Origin: Bizionia sp.
GTDB taxonomy: Bacteria > Bacteroidota > Bacteroidia > Flavobacteriales > Flavobacteriaceae
Reading direction: 5' to 3'
NCBI GenBank assembly: GCA_020631395.1
Contig: JAHDHI010000035.1
Coordinates: 1 to 45,716 of the forward strand
DNA length: 45,716 bases
A model generated the notes under the pieces. That model had not been told where the DNA came from. It worked only from the letters and a program-made list of their open reading frames with translations, and did no database searches. Position numbers and translations under genes: made by a program. Every line of letters starts with the position of its first letter. The stretch's first letter is position 1. Shown piece after piece: positions 38,101 to 45,462 of this stretch.

Positions 38101-38374
38101 TGATGTTGCTATTGGTTCCAACGGTCTTGTCAACCGATTTATATCCAACTGAAGAATATTGGATAACATCTGATGGATTTGCCGAGATGGAGTACTTTCC
38201 ATCAAAATCCGTTTGCGTTCCATTGGTAGTTCCTACCACCAGAACATTTACTCCGGGCATCGATAATCCATTCTCGTCGGATATCGTTCCTGAAATTGTT
38301 TTCTCCTGAGCGAATGCCAATTGCACGGCAAAAGCAAGGAAAAGTGTCAAAATTCCACTAATTTTTGTTTTCAT
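35117..38374 (-). CDS. SusC/RagA TonB-linked outer-membrane transporter (plain pair)
   Basis: A 1085-residue protein with signal peptide (to ~residue 22), a carboxypeptidase-D-regulatory-like domain, a TonB-box region AIDEVVVTALG (~101-111), a plug (ALSGKVAGLDI, NVLKGAAASALYGSRASNGVIMITTKKG) and a barrel ending LGLNLKLQF. It also has an EF-hand-like loop DINGDGIPDL (~residues 300-310), which may bind calcium. It is longer than the two other SusC proteins. The leader block and the first ~115 residues resemble the SusC at 29318-32413. Confidence 0.95.
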   Translation of the reverse strand: MKTKISGILTLFLAFAVQLAFAQEKTISGTISDENGLSMPGVNVLVVGTTNGTQTDFDGKYSISANPSDVIQYSSVGYKSVDKTVGTNSNISFNMEVDVTAIDEVVVTALGIKREKKSLGYATQEVKGEAVSKVKSSNFVNALSGKVAGLDIKSSGTLGGSTNVVIRGNASIGGNNQALFVVDGIPIDNGNSNSGNQRTGRGGYDYGNAASDINPDDIESINVLKGAAASALYGSRASNGVIMITTKKGTKKKGIGVTVNSSMTLGTADKETLPTYQKKYGAGYGPYYDDPSGYFGYTDINGDGIPDLTTPFTEDASFGAAFDANLPVYQWNSIYPQLPTYQQASPWVAGANDPNYVWQTASTAINSVSLDGANDTSTFRLGFTNMLQEGGLPNSEIKRNTINFSGSHQFTDKFNASATLTYTKTNGKGRYGTGYDANNSMQQFRQWWQTNVDVAAQEEAYFATGQNITWNPNSATDLSPIYSDNPYWTYYQNYQTDQRNRYYGNIVLDYEINDWLSVLGRFTYDTYSEIQEERTNVGSSNVSRYSRYNNNVAEYNYDLFLNFNKDLTEKLNIDGNIGTNLRRNDWSSIFAATNGGLNLAGLYSLSNSVNPINAPAEFEAVQKVDGLFGRVSLGYDNFAYLEGTYRVDRNSSLPKAKNSYDYYSVTGSLIFSKFIEAQWLNFGKLRANIGTVGNGTTNYNVFNTYGIGTPFAGTGIASNPGSRNNLNLRPEQQENWEVGLEMQFLKRRVGFDVSYYQAKNIDQITSVPVSNSTGYTSVLLNAGTIENKGWEVQLNATPLQTENFKWDVNLNWSKNENLVTELADGIENLQLGSFQGGVSINATVGQPYGIIRGTDLVYHENGQPIIIQTGSASRVGKYQISATNNEIIGDINPDWTAGLSNSFTYKNFNLSFLIDMQKGGDVFSLDTWYGFGTGLYDFSAGNNELGNPVRNPITGTPGNYGADTGGVLLSGVAPDGTPNTIRASADTSNNPWGWARSANSQHVYDAGFIKLREASLTYKFGPKILSSVPFTNASLAVIGRNLWIIDKSVPYADPEAGLSSGNIQGYQSGSYPSMRELGLNLKLQF

Positions 38375-38400
38375 CTATTATTGTCTTTAATTGATTTTAA

Positions 38401-38432
38401 GCCCAAAATTCCTAATAAAAAACTAATTAACC
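38401..38432 (-). promoter_or_regulatory. Conserved SusC leader block, copy 2
   Basis: 28 of 32 bases match the block at 32439-32470, at nearly the same distance (26 bases) from the SusC start. A hairpin with arms AACCTA (38429-38434) and TAGGTT (38443-38448) overlaps its far end. The third SusC gene in the window has no such block. Confidence 0.55.
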
Positions 38433-38779
38433 TAAGATTAACTAGGTTTTTTTGTAAGTTTTTCATAAAAAAAAGACTAATAGAGGTTTATGTTTTTTTT
38501 ATAGATAATATAGTACCTCAAAAAGATAATTTAATATCATATAGATAAATTCTTACAAGAGATATCGAAGCTGGATATTCCTGAGTTTTTTAATAATTTG
38601 TAAGTTAGGTTGGGAAAAGGGGACAGTATGAGAAAGATGCTATCGATTTTAAGAGCTATTGAAAGCATTAAAAATAAACATAAGGTATGGATGGAATCCA
38701 TATCACAAAGTTACATATTGTTTTATAGATTTTAGCTTAGACATCCAAGATTTTTTGATCAATGAGAAAAAGAGAATGA
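38433..38779. other. Gene-free stretch between two SusCD units
   Basis: About 350 bases without a gene I can support. It holds the hairpin next to the leader block (arm 38443-38448 plus T-run), a short perfect inverted repeat TATGGAT-GGA-ATCCATA at 38686-38702, and the upstream flank of the SusC gene at 38374. A 35-codon open frame beginning at 38628 has no signal or recognisable motif and was not called. Confidence 0.5.
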
Positions 38780-38819
38780 AAAAACCTCCAAATACCATAT
38801 CTTATTGTATTTGGAGGTT
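38780..38819 (-). terminator. Intrinsic terminator of the four-gene SusCD operon (copy 2)
   Basis: Arms AACCTCCAAATAC (38783-38795) and GTATTTGGAGGTT (38807-38819) form a 13-bp perfect stem. On the minus strand it is followed by a T-run. It starts 24 bases after the last stop codon of the operon at 38844. Confidence 0.9.
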
Positions 38820-38843
38820 GGAGTTGTGGATCGAGTAAGCGGT

Positions 38844-39920
38844 CTATTTACTTTTTAACCGTATTTTCTCATCATGGGAAATGGCTTGAGAATGATTTTT
38901 TCCTGAAACAACCAAATCATCGTTAGAATCTTTTATTATGTATGTTGCTCCGATTTTTTCAATGAATAGTGAAGTGATGGCATTGTTGTTACCATCATTG
39001 AGACCTCCGTCGTTTATCGGAAATAAACTGGATAGATCTTGTTGTTCGCTGAAAGTGTTGTTCTTGTTGAACTCAAGAATGGCAGGAATATTTCCGCTTG
39101 CCATATTGCCATTGGTTGTCCAAAGACTGGCGTCTATTCTGTACAATGCATCTGGAGCGTTTGCCGGTATAGTGATGGACTCGGGACAATCACTGTAGCT
39201 AAAGGCTACAAAGGTACCATCTTGATATAGTTCCAAATCCAGATCCAACCCCGCGTTTATATCGCACACGTCCGTGGTTCCTAGGTAATTCCCATCCCAG
39301 CTAAAGGTCATCGTAAGATCTTCTATAGGCGAGTCTTCGATGTTGATGGTTATGATTTCATCAATTGTTGCCTTTAGATTAGATGTAGAGCTTATTCTAA
39401 GTTTAACAGATCTAGAACCATTTTCTATGAGATCTCCTTTGGTTTTTATGTTTAGTTGGAGGTTTTTTTCAAAGGGATCATAGCAAGTGTAGTATCCAGA
39501 TCCACCCAAGTAACCAAATGAGAACTCTCCGCCTCCAAACCAACTACGATACATGTTTCCTGACAGTTCATTGCATGGCGCAACTTGGAAGGAGGCCTCG
39601 TTTGGGTGAATGGGGAAATCGATGTCATCCAATTCAAACAAGTCGAATCCATTCCCGTTTAATACTTCTCCCACTGGCATGGGATTGTTGTTGTCATCCA
39701 AAAGGTCTATTCTAAGGTCTATTTTGGTGTCTACGGCATAGTCGAGAATCATATTGAAAACTGCTGTTTCTCCTTCAGTGACTGTTACAGTGTTGTTTTG
39801 AAGCACCAATCTTGGTTTTCCTTCTTTATCTATGGTGTCATCATCTTGACATGAATTCAAAAAGACACCTGTTGCTACTATTATTGTCGCAAATATTAGT
39901 TTTGATAATATGTTTTTCAT
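38844..39920 (-). CDS. Surface lipoprotein B, Calx-beta-like N-part (SusCD operon 2)
   Basis: The ATG at 39920 gives 358 residues (MKNILSKLIFATIIV); earlier codons in frame run into the preceding gene. Lipobox Cys24 is followed by QDDDTID, an acidic surface-export signal. Residues ~40-220 are Calx-beta-like (VTEGETAVFNM, GSRSVKLRISSTS). The C-terminal part contains DLDLELYQDGTF, one Cys in TDVCDINAG and one in YSDCPESI, and ends in YIIKDSNDDLVVSGK. This matches the copy at 25918-26874 in layout and in the C-terminal D-x-N/D-D-L-V motif, with an insert in the first half. It starts seven bases after the lipoprotein A stop. Confidence 0.8.
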   Translation of the reverse strand: MKNILSKLIFATIIVATGVFLNSCQDDDTIDKEGKPRLVLQNNTVTVTEGETAVFNMILDYAVDTKIDLRIDLLDDNNNPMPVGEVLNGNGFDLFELDDIDFPIHPNEASFQVAPCNELSGNMYRSWFGGGEFSFGYLGGSGYYTCYDPFEKNLQLNIKTKGDLIENGSRSVKLRISSTSNLKATIDEIITINIEDSPIEDLTMTFSWDGNYLGTTDVCDINAGLDLDLELYQDGTFVAFSYSDCPESITIPANAPDALYRIDASLWTTNGNMASGNIPAILEFNKNNTFSEQQDLSSLFPINDGGLNDGNNNAITSLFIEKIGATYIIKDSNDDLVVSGKNHSQAISHDEKIRLKSK

Positions 39921-39927
39921 AATTGTT

Positions 39928-40734
39928 TTATTGAGGTGTATAAGTGGAACTTCCCAAATCGAACCAGATGTCATCTGGGTCTATGGTTGCTCCATAATAA
40001 ATTATTAGATTGTCTATCGTTATTTGCCCTGTGGCATTGTCGACTGTAACCTCCCCAGAGAGAGCTGTGCCGCCTTGCCATCCAGTAAGATTGACTTCAC
40101 CACAAATGTCAACCAATGTCATGGCTACTGGGGTTACTCCTCCAATACCTACAAAAGGCATTGTGAAGGTGAAATTGTTGGGAGTTGTTTGGGTAAAATC
40201 GGTAACCCCATTGGCGCCAGGGGGCAAATCAGGATTTGTATAGGTTCCTGCCAAATTTGACTGACATCCAATGAAGATGATGGTTATCGTTCTTCGGGTA
40301 TCTGTCGTTGTGGCCACGTTTCCTGGAAGCAAATTTAAAATAAGCTCGGTAGGCATATTTGGGTTGAAGTTACCTGTGTTGACAATTATTGGCAATTCTC
40401 CAAAATCCCTATATGCAGGAAGAGTAATGCTGGATGAATTTAAATTGAACTCGACACCTTGTTGCGCCGTACTGTTGGAATCTATTTCGAAAGGGATTTC
40501 CAAATCTATTTCGGAAAAGCCTTTTCCTCCTCCAAGAAATGCCATGCGGATAGTGTTCTCTACAGTGCCTATGTCCGAAAAATGACTTATGGTTTCCATT
40601 GATTTTGAAAAACCGACTACTATAGGCGTGTTTACTTGATCGACTTCTTGTTGGGATTGTTCATCATCCACCAAGCAGGAGGTGACCACCAAGCAAATCA
40701 TTAATATAACGGATATTGATTTTATTTTTCTCAT
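39928..40734 (-). CDS. Surface lipoprotein A (SusCD operon 2)
   Basis: A 268-residue lipoprotein with lipobox Cys20 (VVTSC) followed by LVDDEQSQ, the same C-L-V-D-D-E start as the copy in operon 1. Shared landmarks are GVEFNL, VNTGNF and IIFIGC. The C-terminal part (residues ~165-268) differs: it is shorter and contains DICGEVNLTGWQGG and a DPDDIWFDLGSSTY ending. It starts 12 bases after the SusD stop. Its role as a surface substrate-binding accessory is inferred from position and export signal. Confidence 0.8.
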   Translation of the reverse strand: MRKIKSISVILMICLVVTSCLVDDEQSQQEVDQVNTPIVVGFSKSMETISHFSDIGTVENTIRMAFLGGGKGFSEIDLEIPFEIDSNSTAQQGVEFNLNSSSITLPAYRDFGELPIIVNTGNFNPNMPTELILNLLPGNVATTTDTRRTITIIFIGCQSNLAGTYTNPDLPPGANGVTDFTQTTPNNFTFTMPFVGIGGVTPVAMTLVDICGEVNLTGWQGGTALSGEVTVDNATGQITIDNLIIYYGATIDPDDIWFDLGSSTYTPQ

Positions 40735-40746
40735 AGTTTTGTTTTT

Positions 40747-42282
40747 TTAGTTTACATCCCAAAATATTTTGGTGTTGAATGCAGAATCCACGGTTTGCCC
40801 AAAGGCATTGACATTTTGTGAATTTCCAGTATATTCGGACGTAGGGTATAATAATCTGTAGGGTCTGTTGGGTCTAGTGGCAATTTCTGGAAGTGGCATA
40901 TTGCTAGGGAATCCAGTTCTGGTATATTCAATCCATGTCTCAATGCCATTCGTGCCCCCCAAGTCCAGCCATTTTTGTGTAATTATGGCTTCAAGCTTGT
41001 TTGGAGTGCCAACCCATCCAATTTTATCCACGTTGTCAGATTGCGTTAGATAGGTTCCAATGGAAGCTCCCAATCTGTCAAAAGATGCTGTGATGGCAGA
41101 TTGAAACAATACTTTGGCGTCTCCACTTGTTAAAAGTGATTTGTGTACAGCTTCAGATTGCAAGAAAAGCGACTCAGAGGCAGTTATGATGTATCCATCT
41201 TGTTCCGGAGCAGACAATAGGCCTGGCCCGATGCGTGATGGTTGACCATTTCCTCCTTGCGTATTTCCTTGTATTGTTGTCTGTGAGCCCCTAACGGCAT
41301 ATAATCTTTCCAACCTACTGTCTACAACACCAGTGGTCGTACCGTCTAAATATTCTACCAGAAATGTGGTAGGCCCGGCTCTTCTGTTTGAAAATGTTGC
41401 GCTAGCATCGTTTCCGAATTCACCTGCAGCATAGCCAAAAGTAGCAGCGAAAGGATTCATTCTACCAGTTTGGTCAGCATACCCTGGATTAATCGTAACA
41501 TCGTCTCCAGTTCCCAAGAATGCCGTAGTGGAGTTGTTCAATAATGAGAATTCGCTGTTTACGAAGGCTAAAACACCATTTTCATTGGGGTTGGCCAAAG
41601 CATAATCATGCATGCGCAACAATAGCCTTAACTTAAGGGTATTGCCAAACCTAATCCATTTGTCAATGTCTCCATTCATAACTACATCATTGGAACCCAA
41701 TTGAACCACAGTGGCAGTATTGGTATTGTTGATTTGATCTATGGCTTCATTGATTTGATTGATCAGTGAGGTGTAAATTTCTTCTTGATTGTCATATTTT
41801 GGGAAAAGATTGTCACCCCTTTGATGAATTTCAGAAAAAGGAATGTCTCCATACAGGTCAACCAAATATTGAAAGAAAAAGGCTCTGTATATTTTGGAAA
41901 CACCTTTGTAGTAATCATAATTCCTAGGAATTTCATTGTTTATAATTTGTGTCAAGTTACCAGTTCTAGCCATTAGATTGTCCCAGATGTTACTATAGAA
42001 ATCTGTGGATAGCTGGTACTGGAATTCGTCAAAATAAGGTGCTTGAATCTGTTGGGTGTTTCCAGACCAAGTTGCAATCATGGTGTTGCCTAGTTCATTC
42101 ATTCTTGTCATTAGTTCGCCAGCAGGAATAGTTTGAGCTCCAGGGAGTATTACTTCTGGGGCCAATTCTTCTATAACCGTGCCGTTGGGATCTTCGTTTA
42201 CTAAAACATCTTCACATGAGGGAGTCGCAATTAAGACTAGGATGATGATGAAGATCTTGTATATGGTATTTGTTTTTTTCAT
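40747..42282 (-). CDS. SusD/RagB family lipoprotein, SusD_2 type (operon 2)
   Basis: A 511-residue lipoprotein with lipobox Cys23 (TPSC) followed by EDVLVNEDPNGT. It is homologous to the SusD at 27783-29306: both carry FFQYLVDLYGD(I/L)P(F/Y)S, FGNTLKLRLLLRMHD or its equivalent, RPYRLLYPTSEYTGN and the terminal FNTKIFWDVN. It starts four bases after its SusC partner, so translation is likely coupled. Ligand unknown. Confidence 0.93.
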   Translation of the reverse strand: MKKTNTIYKIFIIILVLIATPSCEDVLVNEDPNGTVIEELAPEVILPGAQTIPAGELMTRMNELGNTMIATWSGNTQQIQAPYFDEFQYQLSTDFYSNIWDNLMARTGNLTQIINNEIPRNYDYYKGVSKIYRAFFFQYLVDLYGDIPFSEIHQRGDNLFPKYDNQEEIYTSLINQINEAIDQINNTNTATVVQLGSNDVVMNGDIDKWIRFGNTLKLRLLLRMHDYALANPNENGVLAFVNSEFSLLNNSTTAFLGTGDDVTINPGYADQTGRMNPFAATFGYAAGEFGNDASATFSNRRAGPTTFLVEYLDGTTTGVVDSRLERLYAVRGSQTTIQGNTQGGNGQPSRIGPGLLSAPEQDGYIITASESLFLQSEAVHKSLLTSGDAKVLFQSAITASFDRLGASIGTYLTQSDNVDKIGWVGTPNKLEAIITQKWLDLGGTNGIETWIEYTRTGFPSNMPLPEIATRPNRPYRLLYPTSEYTGNSQNVNAFGQTVDSAFNTKIFWDVN

Positions 42283-42286
42283 TTTT

Positions 42287-45200
42287 TTAGAAATTAAGTT
42301 TTACATTCATAGAATAGAATCTTGTTGGAGGCGTTTGTCCAAAACCACCAATGCCAGAACCTATTTCCGGGTCGTTATAGCCTCTGTTTTCCTTAGGTGT
42401 GACAACCAATAGATTTCGTCCGCTTATTCCTAAAGAAAGATTGTTTATAAGGGTGTTGTTTAGCCAGTTGCTTGGAACTGTATAGCTTAGGGCGACTTCC
42501 CTTAATTTGAAAGCTGTCGCGTCCAAAATGAAATTTTCGTCTACCCCGAGAAAATTAGGACTTTGTATGAATGATTGGTATGCCCTGTAAGGGTTGGCTG
42601 CGCTATATGATGGGCCAGTCAACACTGTAGTGTTCGTAACTCCAGAGCCAACTACGGATGAGTTGGGAAATACGAAATGCCCACGACCATTTTCTGCCGT
42701 TATGAAAGATCTACCTTGACCGGTTAGATTGTTGTATATGTTGGAATAGAAGACGTGACCAGTTCTGTAATCTGCAATGGCACTTAATCTAAACCCTTTA
42801 TACGTTATTTCTGTCCCGAAGTTTAAAATGTAATCCGGAGTGGTCTTTCCCAATACCTTCAAGCCTGAAGCGATTCTTGGAACACCATTGTCATCGATCA
42901 ATACTCTGCCTTGATCATCCCTTTCGTAGGCACTACCCTGAATCAATGGATATTCTTGTCCTTGAATGGCATAGATGCCTGGTGAGCCGTTACCCAATGT
43001 GTCGGAATCATCGGTGATTTTTGTGGCTATGGTTTTTTGTGATGCATAGCTAAAGTTTAAATCCCATCTTAAATCATCGGATTTCAAAGGGGTTAGGCCT
43101 AGATCCAATTCATAGGCGTTGGTTTCCGTCTTGCCAACGTTTATGCCAGCACTGAATACACTGGTTGCACTGGACACCGAAGCACTGAGTATTTGGTTGT
43201 CGTTGGTGTAGAAGGAGTAGCTTCCATCCAAGGTGATTCTTGGAATGCCTCCACGTTTCAAGAGTTCTAGGTTTACATTTGCTTCGTATGTGTTGATGAA
43301 TTCAGGTTCGACGGCATTGTCGAATGTCGTTGTGGGTATCAAGAAGGAGTTTACTCCGCTTGGGTAAGGGAATGCTCCTGGTCTAAAACCTGTGTCAAAC
43401 AAACTGTGAGACCCCAAAGCAGATATGTTGGCAACCTTTACATAGCCTCCGGATATCTTCATCTTATGCAACGTATTGCTCCTCATGCCAGGAAAGGCAT
43501 TAGTAGGGATGAAGGCAACTCCAGCAGACCCATAGACGAAACCGATGTCTTTTAAAGTTCTTCCAGGTGATTGTAGCCTAGAGTCCCATTCTTTTCTTGC
43601 TGTCAAATTTACGTATAGATAGTTTTTGTAGCTTAAATCCGCATTCAAGTAAATGGATTGCTGTTTGGATCTTGAAGTAAAATCGGTAACATTGATTCCG
43701 TTGGAAATGTTTTCAACAGTATACAAACCAGGCAACGTCAATTGAGAACCTGCCGTAGTGTGTCTGAACGAATTGAATTCGGTTGCGTTGAAGCCTATCA
43801 ACGATTTTAACTCTATGTCTTCGGTTAACTTGTAATTGAAATTTGTTATGAAATCCGTATACAGGCTTCTTGAATTGGTGCTGTTCACGGTCAAGGTGGA
43901 TTGTATGTCTCTACCATCCCCGGTTACGGTGTATGCTTCTACATAGTCGTTGCGATATTGTATCCCATTTCCGCTGTTGGTCACTATGTTGCTTCTCAAT
44001 AAAGAACTTATGTTGTCATTGAATTGATAGCTCATCTCGGCCGATAGGTCAGATCTGATGTTCTTTGATTCGGCCCTTTGGTTGTTTTTAACCCAAAAAG
44101 GACTATTGCCAAAAGCTGTCCAGTGATCTCCGTTGCTTCCCGAGGAAAACTGGAATATGTCAATGTCACTTGGTGCTTGCGAAAGTTGACCGTAAACTCC
44201 GGTAGATACATTTTGCTTTTCATTGGTAAGGCGAGCATTCCCAGAAACGGATAGTTTTCCAAAGGTTTTGCCAGCACTAAAGGCCAGAAAATCTTTTTTG
44301 TAGGCATCTCTGTCTATGATGCCTTCCGTTTTTCTTCTATTTGCAGTTAAGGAGTAGAAGCCTTCACTGTCTCCTCCAGATACGGAAATCGTATTTTGTA
44401 TGGCGGTACCAGTTTCGAAAAAGTCTCTAATGTTGTCTTTTTTAAATGAATAGGTGCCATATCTAAAGTCGTCTACGGTTGGGTAAGGCAAACCAACTGG
44501 CTGTATGGAACCATCGTATTCAGGCCCCCAGGAACCTTGATCGAAGGCATCGATTTCCCCCCAATACCCTTTGCCATAGCGGTCTTGCAGTTGGGGGAGG
44601 AACGCTATGTCTTCAAACGTAACCGCACTGGATAGGCTTACGCTTACCTTCCCCTTGTTTTTGTTCCCTTTCTTGGTTGTTACCACGATGACGCCATTGC
44701 CTCCTCTGGAACCATAGAGTGCTGCTCCATTTGGTCCTTTTATGACATTGATGGATTCAATGATCTCCGGATCCAAATCCGAAAGGATCCCTGCCGAGGA
44801 TATTACATTGTCGATAACGACCAAGGCAGAATTGCTACCAGATAAGGACCGAGTACCCCTAAGCCTGATGGATGTAGATGGGTTGACACCCGTATTGGTG
44901 GTGTTTATTTGCAAGCCGGAAACTTTACCAGCCAAGGATTGTACTGCGTCAGGGTTGTTGGCAGCGACGATTTCTTCTGCCTTCACATTTTCATAAGCCG
45001 TTGTGATTTCATCAGGCTTTCTTTTTATACCAACTGCACCAGTAATGAGGATCTCTTCCAATACAGAGGCTTCTTCGATCATTGTGACGTTAATGGTGTT
45101 GGCGTTGTCTACAGCTTGTTCCACTGTTTTGTACCCAAGGAAGGAAAAAACAATGGTGTTCCCAACATTTACATTTAGGGTGTATTTACCATCAAAATCA

Positions 45201-45364
45201 CTTTGTGTACCGTTGCTGGAGCCTTTTTCGATAATGTTGACACCAGGTAAGGGAACCCCGTCTTCATCAAAGATGGTGCCAGAAACAGTCTTTTCTTGTG
45301 CGAAAGATAATTGCACGATAAACGCTAAAAATAGCGTTAAAATTACACTAGTTTTTGTTTTCAT
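42287..45364 (-). CDS. SusC/RagA TonB-linked outer-membrane transporter (operon 2)
   Basis: A 1025-residue protein with signal peptide (to ~residue 22, SFAQ), a carboxypeptidase-D-regulatory-like domain, a TonB-box region LEEILITGAVG (~102-112), a plug (SLAGKVSGLQI, NVIKGPNGAALYGSRGGNGVIVVTTKKG) and a barrel ending YSMNVKLNF. From about residue 117 on it is close to the SusC of operon 1 (for example GPEYDGSIQPVGLP against GPEFDGQIVPVGLP). Its N-terminal 115 residues are clearly less similar to the other two. A hairpin with arms AACGCTA/TAGCGTT lies within the signal-peptide codons (45321-45338). Confidence 0.95.
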   Translation of the reverse strand: MKTKTSVILTLFLAFIVQLSFAQEKTVSGTIFDEDGVPLPGVNIIEKGSSNGTQSDFDGKYTLNVNVGNTIVFSFLGYKTVEQAVDNANTINVTMIEEASVLEEILITGAVGIKRKPDEITTAYENVKAEEIVAANNPDAVQSLAGKVSGLQINTTNTGVNPSTSIRLRGTRSLSGSNSALVVIDNVISSAGILSDLDPEIIESINVIKGPNGAALYGSRGGNGVIVVTTKKGNKNKGKVSVSLSSAVTFEDIAFLPQLQDRYGKGYWGEIDAFDQGSWGPEYDGSIQPVGLPYPTVDDFRYGTYSFKKDNIRDFFETGTAIQNTISVSGGDSEGFYSLTANRRKTEGIIDRDAYKKDFLAFSAGKTFGKLSVSGNARLTNEKQNVSTGVYGQLSQAPSDIDIFQFSSGSNGDHWTAFGNSPFWVKNNQRAESKNIRSDLSAEMSYQFNDNISSLLRSNIVTNSGNGIQYRNDYVEAYTVTGDGRDIQSTLTVNSTNSRSLYTDFITNFNYKLTEDIELKSLIGFNATEFNSFRHTTAGSQLTLPGLYTVENISNGINVTDFTSRSKQQSIYLNADLSYKNYLYVNLTARKEWDSRLQSPGRTLKDIGFVYGSAGVAFIPTNAFPGMRSNTLHKMKISGGYVKVANISALGSHSLFDTGFRPGAFPYPSGVNSFLIPTTTFDNAVEPEFINTYEANVNLELLKRGGIPRITLDGSYSFYTNDNQILSASVSSATSVFSAGINVGKTETNAYELDLGLTPLKSDDLRWDLNFSYASQKTIATKITDDSDTLGNGSPGIYAIQGQEYPLIQGSAYERDDQGRVLIDDNGVPRIASGLKVLGKTTPDYILNFGTEITYKGFRLSAIADYRTGHVFYSNIYNNLTGQGRSFITAENGRGHFVFPNSSVVGSGVTNTTVLTGPSYSAANPYRAYQSFIQSPNFLGVDENFILDATAFKLREVALSYTVPSNWLNNTLINNLSLGISGRNLLVVTPKENRGYNDPEIGSGIGGFGQTPPTRFYSMNVKLNF

Positions 45365-45395
45365 ATTTGTTTTTTTATTGTTCAGACCTGAGTTG

Positions 45396-45462
45396 GCTTA
45401 TGCTTTTTTTTGCATAAGCGCATAGCTTAAATGCCCTTGATTGATGTCAAGGAAGCATTAAG
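45396..45462 (-). promoter_or_regulatory. Two consecutive hairpins in the leader of the operon 2 SusC
   Basis: GCTTATGC (45396-45403) and GCATAAGC (45412-45419) form a perfect 8-bp stem. Directly upstream, CTTAAATGCCCTTG (45426-45439) and CAAGGAAGCATTAAG (45448-45462) form a longer imperfect stem. Neither is followed by a T-run on the minus strand, so they are leader structures and not simple terminators. The leader block found at the other two SusC genes is absent. Confidence 0.5.

Noticed and set aside
38628-38735. 35-codon plus-strand open frame between SusCD units
   Set aside because: Too short, no signal peptide, no motif and no promoter box.
25918-45364. Invertible SusCD shufflon
   Set aside because: All SusC and SusD genes point the same way, and no invertase gene or inverted recombination repeats were seen.
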